Shown: positions 58,969 through 64,000 of the stretch, in pieces
Layout of the letters: every line of letters starts with the position of its first letter
Position numbering within the stretch: position 1 is the first letter of the stretch
Source of the DNA: Lentisphaerota bacterium
GTDB lineage: Bacteria > Verrucomicrobiota > Lentisphaeria > Victivallales > Victivallaceae
DNA length: 64,000 bases
Direction of reading: 5' to 3'
NCBI GenBank assembly: GCA_015061815.1
Contig: SUVW01000002.1
Location: 1-64,000 of the forward strand
The notes under the pieces: model-generated
What the model saw: only the letters and a program-made list of their open reading frames with translations
Told to the model about the DNA's origin: nothing
The model's database searches: none
Position numbers and translations under genes: made by a program

Positions 58969-61400
58969 AAGATTTTCCCGAATTACCGCTTTTTCACCAT
59001 CTGGGACAGATTTCCGGAGCCTTGCTGGAGAAAAAATGTGCCGTCATCGCCGCTGAACCGGGGGCCGGAAAAACAATGCTGGTGCCGGTGCTGGTAAAAT
59101 CTCTTGCTCCCGGCGGCATGACCATTCTCGTTGAACCCCGCCGGATCGCCGCGAAAAGTGCGGCTCACGGGATCGCTGCGATGCACGCTCTGCAAATCGG
59201 CAGCGATACCGGTTTTGCCGTGCGCGGCGAACAGTGCCGGTGTGCTCATGATGGTATTCTGGCGGTGACTCCGGGTATTTTGCTGCAGATGCTGCAGGAA
59301 GATCCGGCTCTGGAAAAGGTTTCTGCAATCATCTTTGACGAATTCCATGAACGCTCCGCCGACACCGATCTGGCTCTGGCCCTGGTGCTGGATATGCGTG
59401 GATCTTTGCGCGAAGATCTGCTGCTGACACTCATGTCGGCCACTATGGAAGGTGAAAAAACTGCCGCTTTTCTCGATGCTCCGCTGATCACCGTCCCCGG
59501 CCGGGGGTTCCCGGTGGATATCCGCTACCGGGAAAATATCATCCATTGGCAGGATATTCCCCGGATGACCGCCAGAGCAGTACTGGAAAACCTGTACACC
59601 ACCGGCGGAAATATTCTGGTCTTTCTGCCCGGAGCAATGGAGATCACCCGCTGTCAGGAGCTTCTGCAGCATCTTGATCCCCGGGAATTTGCCATCCATC
59701 CGCTGCATGGTTCGCTCCCTTTTGACCGGCAGCAGGCCGCTTTGCGCCCCGCCGCAGCCGGAATACGCAAAATAATTCTGGCCACCAATGTTGCCGAGAG
59801 CAGTCTGACCATCGACCGGGTCGATTGTGTCATTGATTGCGGTTGGGAAAAACGGGCCGACTGGCATCCGGGAGCGCAGATGACTTTTCTGGAAAACCGC
59901 CGCATCACCAGAGCTTCAGCTGTCCAGCGGGCCGGACGGGCCGGCCGGACGGCACCGGGGGTGGCGATCCGCTGTTTTGACCGCCTGACTTTTGAGAAAA
60001 TGAATGCCAATACTGAACCGGAAATACTGCGTTCGGAACTTTCCGGAATACTTCTCGCCATCGGCTGCTGGGGAAGCAGACCGGGGGATTTGAAATTTAT
60101 GGATATGCCGCCGCTTCCGGCGGTGACTGCCGGAGAAAAACTGCTGCAGGATCTGGATCTTTTCACCCGTGAAAACCGTCCCACTCCGGCCGGAAGAGCG
60201 GCCGCCGCACTGCCGGTATCCCCGAGGATCGCCGCAATGATGATTTTTTCCCCGCCGGAATTGCGGCAACAGGCAGCGGAATTTGCCGCCATTCTGGAAG
60301 AAAAAGATGATTTCAACGCTTACAACACCGTCGATCTGCGGGAAAGGATCCACCGGATGCGAAACGGACAGGGAAATTTTCATATTCAAAGAAATATCTG
60401 TCAGAAATTATTGAAACTCTTTCCGCCGCAAGCAGAAACAACAGATGCCGATTGGGGACTGCCCATTGCCATCGCCTTTCCGGAATGGATAGCCCGCCGG
60501 AAAAATGCCGGGGGCACGGTATACCAGCTGGCCAATGGCAAAGGTGCTATTCTCAAGGAGGATGATCTTCTGCGTCAGCAGGAATTCATCGCCATCGCCC
60601 GGTTGGACAGCAATCTTTCGGGAAACGCTGTTATCCGGCTGGCTCTGCCGGTCAGAAAAGAGAGTATCGAAAAATTCTTTTCCGCCCGGATAAAAGAAAA
60701 ATATTCCACCGTTTTCGATCAGGAAAGTGAAAAACTGCTCTCTTTTGCAGAAAAAAAACTTTCCGGATTGACCTTGAGCAGACGCCCCTGTCCCACCCCC
60801 CGGGAGATGGTTGTGCCGACTCTGCTCAAAGAGATGATACACCGGCAGATGCAGCTGCCGCCGCCGGAAAACAAACGCGCATGCGCATTGTGGGAACGTA
60901 TCCGTTTTGCCGGGAACAGCGGCACTGCAGAAGTGCCAAAAACAGATGAAAATTTCATCCTTTCTCTGGCAGAGTGTTTCCCCGATGATATCAATACGGT
61001 CAACGATTTGAAAAAAGCGGACTGGTACAGTGCCATGCGGCGCAAACTGGATTTTGAACAGCTCCGTCTGCTCGACCGGCTCTGTCCGGAATTTTTCACC
61101 GCTCCCACCGGAATGACCTTTCCGATAGACTATTCCGGTGAACAGCCGACACTGTCCATACCGATCCAGCAGCTCTACGGTGTCACCACCCATCCGGTTG
61201 CCGGAAAAAATTCCATACCGCTGCGTATCGAATTGCTCTCTCCGGCACGGCGGCCGGTACAGATAAGTTGTGACCTGCCGGGATTCTGGCAGGGATCGTG
61301 GAAGCTGGTAAGAAGCGAAATGCGCGGCCGCTATCCCAAGCACGAATGGCCCGAAGATCCGGCGCGCGCACTTCCCATGCGTCACTCGGTCAAACGGTGA
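58965..61400 (+). CDS. hrpB: ATP-dependent helicase HrpB
   Basis: A DEAH/DExH-type helicase: motif I AEPGAGKT at residues 30-37, motif Ia LVEPRRIAAKS, motif II DEFHE, motif III SATME, motif V ATNVAESSLTI and motif VI QRAGRAGRTAPG. The winged-helix and helical-bundle domain follow, and the C-terminal part carries the HrpB-specific tail ending GRYPKHEWPEDP. At 811 residues it has the usual length. The biological role of HrpB is not well defined. Its ATG overlaps the xer stop, so the two are cotranscribed. Confidence 0.95.
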   Translation: MKDFPELPLFHHLGQISGALLEKKCAVIAAEPGAGKTMLVPVLVKSLAPGGMTILVEPRRIAAKSAAHGIAAMHALQIGSDTGFAVRGEQCRCAHDGILAVTPGILLQMLQEDPALEKVSAIIFDEFHERSADTDLALALVLDMRGSLREDLLLTLMSATMEGEKTAAFLDAPLITVPGRGFPVDIRYRENIIHWQDIPRMTARAVLENLYTTGGNILVFLPGAMEITRCQELLQHLDPREFAIHPLHGSLPFDRQQAALRPAAAGIRKIILATNVAESSLTIDRVDCVIDCGWEKRADWHPGAQMTFLENRRITRASAVQRAGRAGRTAPGVAIRCFDRLTFEKMNANTEPEILRSELSGILLAIGCWGSRPGDLKFMDMPPLPAVTAGEKLLQDLDLFTRENRPTPAGRAAAALPVSPRIAAMMIFSPPELRQQAAEFAAILEEKDDFNAYNTVDLRERIHRMRNGQGNFHIQRNICQKLLKLFPPQAETTDADWGLPIAIAFPEWIARRKNAGGTVYQLANGKGAILKEDDLLRQQEFIAIARLDSNLSGNAVIRLALPVRKESIEKFFSARIKEKYSTVFDQESEKLLSFAEKKLSGLTLSRRPCPTPREMVVPTLLKEMIHRQMQLPPPENKRACALWERIRFAGNSGTAEVPKTDENFILSLAECFPDDINTVNDLKKADWYSAMRRKLDFEQLRLLDRLCPEFFTAPTGMTFPIDYSGEQPTLSIPIQQLYGVTTHPVAGKNSIPLRIELLSPARRPVQISCDLPGFWQGSWKLVRSEMRGRYPKHEWPEDPARALPMRHSVKR

Positions 61401-61406
61401 TCGCCG

Positions 61407-62078
61407 TTAAAATACCAGAGTGACCTCTTTGATCTCCATTTCCAGCATATACGGAGTGTTGCCCTCGTAACCGATCAGACTGCGGGCAAAAACAGACTGT
61501 TTTTCCGCATTGTAATTGATCGTACTGACTCCGAAATCAGGATTGTCATTAACCCGGATGGAGATCCGGTCCGGATTCAGCGGCACCCGGCAGGTGACAA
61601 AACCGGTATCATGGAGCTGCTTGCCGCTGCCGTCACTGATCTGATAACGGATCTGCATACTTCCGGCGTTATATTCGATACGCACGATATAATCCTGTTT
61701 CTGCAGACCTTTCCAGGGTTTGGCAGTGACCGGCTTGCCGAAACTCACTCCGGAATAAAAGTGAAGCAATGCTCCGGAATCGGATTTGCCGAAACGGACA
61801 AAAGCATTCTGCATTTTCCTTTTGCTGTTGGATACGCCCACCCAGATATTGCCGTAAGGTTTGATATTGGTGACAGCAAGTTTGAATTCCACCTGAAAAT
61901 TCTGTCCGGAAACCGGCGGGATGGCGATGGATCGCTCCATATACTCCAAATTGCGGACATCTTTGTAAGTGGCCTCTGCCAGTTCCGGCTGGGTGGCAAA
62001 ATCAAATTTGACGGTTTTGGGTTCTGCCGCTGCTGCACCGAGAACCGACAGCGCGAGGAGCATCATGATTTTTTTCAT
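61407..62078 (-). CDS. Secreted beta-rich protein, uncharacterised
   Basis: The signal peptide (MKKIMMLLALSVLGAAAAE) is followed by about 200 residues of alternating strands, for example FQVEFKLAVTNIKPYGNIWVG, GALLHFYSGVSF and DYIVRIEYNAGSMQIRYQI. The pattern resembles concanavalin-type jelly-rolls that bind sugars, but no defined family is recognised. It has few neighbours in common with the hrpB operon, which converges on it with six bases between the stops. It may belong to the secreted glycan-related set that continues upstream on the minus strand. Confidence 0.65.
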   Translation of the reverse strand: MKKIMMLLALSVLGAAAAEPKTVKFDFATQPELAEATYKDVRNLEYMERSIAIPPVSGQNFQVEFKLAVTNIKPYGNIWVGVSNSKRKMQNAFVRFGKSDSGALLHFYSGVSFGKPVTAKPWKGLQKQDYIVRIEYNAGSMQIRYQISDGSGKQLHDTGFVTCRVPLNPDRISIRVNDNPDFGVSTINYNAEKQSVFARSLIGYEGNTPYMLEMEIKEVTLVF

Positions 62079-62144
62079 TTTCTTTTTTCCTTTTTATTGT
62101 TTCAATTTTTGTAAAATTTTCCCGGCAAATAAGATTGCAGCATC

Positions 62145-63716
62145 TTATTTATCCCCTTCCAAAAAATACTTCCGGCACATATCATCGACCTTCTCTTTCA
62201 ATCCCGGCAATGTGGCCGCACTGAAAAATGCCATTCCCGGCGATTCCGGAGCCAGTTTTCTGATCAATGCGATCTGTTTTTCCAGATAAGCCGCATGATC
62301 TTCCGCGCTGCCGAATCCGGCGTAATTACGGTGAGTGCCCAAACCGATAATGGTTTTGTCGAGCACCCCCATCCGGCGAAGCATATTTATATCCTTTTTC
62401 AAACTCTCTTCCATCGGAGCATTAAAGGTATGATAACGCTCCGGCATAACCAGATCGATCGTACCATCTTTCAGAGCTTCAACGATCTCCGGCTTGAGAT
62501 TTGCCCCGATGTGCCAGAGAGCGATAAATGCATCCGGGTGGGTTTTACGCAACTGGCGCAATACGGAAATATATTTTTCCGGTTCAATATTTCCGCCCAG
62601 TTCATCATACTGCAAACCATCCGGAGCATCCGTTGAATCAAGTATCTTATGGTAACCGGAAATATCATCCGATTTGACACAAATATGCAATCTTTTACCG
62701 CCAACCCGTTTCCAGTGTTCCGGATTATCTGTCCCGGCGGTAGCGTGATCCAATTCAGCGGCATTTCCGTACCAGATGAAGTGCAGCGGCTTATCTGCCG
62801 CATGCAGCTGCAGCAGAAGTGAATTATTCTCCATCTGCCGGTCACTGTCGGCGGCGATATTCAAAGCCAGCTGATGTTTTCCCCGTTTTTCCGGCTGCCA
62901 ATTCCCTGCGACCATCACCGATTCTCCGGGGGCCAGAGAAATCTTTTCCCGGATCACCCCCGGCAAAGTAACTTCGGCACTGCCAGCTTTTCCGCCGCAG
63001 TTGCTTATCCGGAACGCTATACGGTTTTCCCGGCCGGTCACCGGATAGCGGGTACTCAAGAAGACATCCTGATTTTTCACCACATTACTTTGGCCATCGA
63101 TCATGAAGTCAGGGAAATCCCCGTAACAGAAGTAACTTTTTGCGGCAGAATCCCTGCCATTCACATCCTGAATGCACACCGTATAAAATTCGCTTTTCCC
63201 CGGCTGCGGCGCAGGCAGACGGAATTCTGTCGCGGACACCGGTGCTTGTTCAATAATTTTACCGGCCTTGTTTTTGAGCTGTATTGTCCGGCTCATGCCC
63301 CGGATCTCCAGCGGCAGCGGTTCCCACACCAGCCTCGTTCCCTGCTTGTCACTCCGGACTGAAAAATCCACCGGCGGCAAAGTATAAGCCGGATTCTCAT
63401 CCACCGGCCCGGCCTGAATGGTATAATCGCGGGTTTCTCTGCCGAATTTATCGCACGATGTCACCATATAGTAGCCCTGACCGCCGGACTTCGGCACGAT
63501 CAGGCAGCTGCCGTCGGCGGCCCGGCACCGCTGGCGAACGGCAAAAAAGATATTCTGCGGAGTGATCTTTTCCGAATAACGGTAGATCATCACATATTCT
63601 GCCGGGGCATTTTTCCACGCCACCAGTGTTTTACCGCCATCCGGACGGCACTCTGTGATCTCCAAAGCCCCCAGATACAACGGCAGTAAAACTGAAATCA
63701 ACCATAACTTTTTCAT
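62145..63716 (-). CDS. Secreted multi-domain protein with C-terminal TIM-barrel-like region
   Basis: A signal peptide (MKKLWLISVLLPLYLGALE) is followed by two fibronectin-type or similar beta-domains (residues 25-185), a CARDB-like domain (residues 200-300, NQDVFLSTRYPVTGREN, KRGKHQLALNIAADSDRQMENN), and a C-terminal alpha/beta region (LHFIWYGNAAEL, ALWHIGANLKPEIVEAL, DLVMPERYHTFNAP, IIGLGTHRNYAGFG) that looks like a glycosidase-type barrel. No catalytic pair can be named with confidence. It follows the CARDB-containing partial gene at the window edge by four bases. Confidence 0.6.
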   Translation of the reverse strand: MKKLWLISVLLPLYLGALEITECRPDGGKTLVAWKNAPAEYVMIYRYSEKITPQNIFFAVRQRCRAADGSCLIVPKSGGQGYYMVTSCDKFGRETRDYTIQAGPVDENPAYTLPPVDFSVRSDKQGTRLVWEPLPLEIRGMSRTIQLKNKAGKIIEQAPVSATEFRLPAPQPGKSEFYTVCIQDVNGRDSAAKSYFCYGDFPDFMIDGQSNVVKNQDVFLSTRYPVTGRENRIAFRISNCGGKAGSAEVTLPGVIREKISLAPGESVMVAGNWQPEKRGKHQLALNIAADSDRQMENNSLLLQLHAADKPLHFIWYGNAAELDHATAGTDNPEHWKRVGGKRLHICVKSDDISGYHKILDSTDAPDGLQYDELGGNIEPEKYISVLRQLRKTHPDAFIALWHIGANLKPEIVEALKDGTIDLVMPERYHTFNAPMEESLKKDINMLRRMGVLDKTIIGLGTHRNYAGFGSAEDHAAYLEKQIALIRKLAPESPGMAFFSAATLPGLKEKVDDMCRKYFLEGDK

Positions 63717-63720
63717 CTTT

Positions 63721-64000
63721 TCACCGTACCATTACCGGCAGTATCTGCTGATGATCCAACAGCGTATCGCTGATATTTTCCGGGATTATCTCCATGAAAA
63801 TTTCCGTTCCTCCCCGCTTTTCCGGGGTCCACTGCACTTCAACAGTCGCCGGTTTCGGGTAACTCTCCAGGCGGAAAGCCGGTACGCTGTTGATTTTACT
63901 GCTGCCGATAAGTTTACCGCCGTAAGCCGGATTGCCGCAGTAAAAATTGACCGTGACCGCCCCGGAATCCATTCCGCCGGCATTGAAAACTCTGCCGATG
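63721..64000 (-). CDS. C-terminal end of a CARDB-like secreted protein (continues beyond window)
   Basis: The frame is open to the end of the window and stops at 63721-63723. The visible 92 residues match a CARDB/adhesion-type beta domain: VFNAGGMDSGAVTVNFYCGNP, GGKLIGSSKINSVPAF and ATVEVQWTPEKRGG. ATG 63972 is internal and without an SD. The gene is upstream of, and probably cotranscribed with, the next secreted protein. Its catalytic part, if any, lies outside the window. Confidence 0.7.
   Translation of the reverse strand, partial: IGRVFNAGGMDSGAVTVNFYCGNPAYGGKLIGSSKINSVPAFRLESYPKPATVEVQWTPEKRGGTEIFMEIIPENISDTLLDHQQILPVMVR

Overview
The window looks like chromosome from a member of the Lentisphaerota (Victivallales-like) in the PVC group. 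The reasons are prepilin-type secreted proteins with the [24 protein letters not shown] leader set among polysaccharide-degradation genes, many sugar-active enzymes, a MurB-Ddl fusion, and SPFH proteins encoded beside a metal P-type ATPase. This assignment is inferred from gene content only.

Layout. (1) 1-5,200 is an AT-rich accessory strip: the end of a probable PD-(D/E)XK nuclease-fold gene, a NUDIX hydrolase coupled to a second nuclease-like gene, a secreted trypsin-Sel1 protein, a DUF2971 protein, decayed fragments and an orphan gene with its own promoter. (2) 5,813-20,964 is a carbohydrate locus: an AraC regulator divergent from a plus-strand series encoding a double esterase, glycosidases of several folds, two pseudopilins, KDPG aldolase and KDG kinase. 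It probably breaks down an acetylated, rhamnose- and uronate-containing glycan to pyruvate and glyceraldehyde-3-phosphate. (3) 21,256-31,094 is a minus-strand series read from a TTGACA-17-TATATT promoter: a metallophosphoesterase/PQQ-propeller protein, a pseudopilin, a CBM9/TIM-barrel/discoidin protein, a LamG protein, a GH20-like enzyme and a PHP protein. (4) 31,100-34,440 is a second accessory strip: an AAA_14/DUF4143 ATPase bracketed by palindromic repeats, an orphan recombinase-associated protein, and a DUF4160/DUF2442 pair with a palindromic control region. A tRNA-Val(CAC) follows. (5) 34,842-41,777 holds a sugar isomerase, a cytidylate-kinase-like/BON protein, a sialate O-acetylesterase, glycerate kinase and a GH36-like enzyme. 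(6) 41,781-57,904 is a minus-strand housekeeping block: murB-ddl, hisI, rpe, a CNNM/CorC protein, a TPR-like protein with an ABC exporter, a P1B ATPase, three SPFH proteins and an SH3 protein. (7) xerC/D and hrpB on the plus strand are followed by minus-strand secreted proteins to the window end.

The most unusual signal is at 12,373-12,640. A palindrome-rich element of about 112 bp occurs twice in the same frame, 156 bp apart, inside one pseudopilin gene. Each copy ends in its own FTLIELLV prepilin motif, so the element appears to insert into prepilin leaders and rebuild the motif it interrupts. A different perfect palindrome sits at the same motif in another pseudopilin gene (28,573-28,596). 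Other notable signals are the 52-bp palindrome with a half copy 10 kb away, the repeats bracketing the ATPase gene, an esterase fusion with a ribosome-binding site buried at its junction, and a motif shared by two promoters of the AraC-linked locus.
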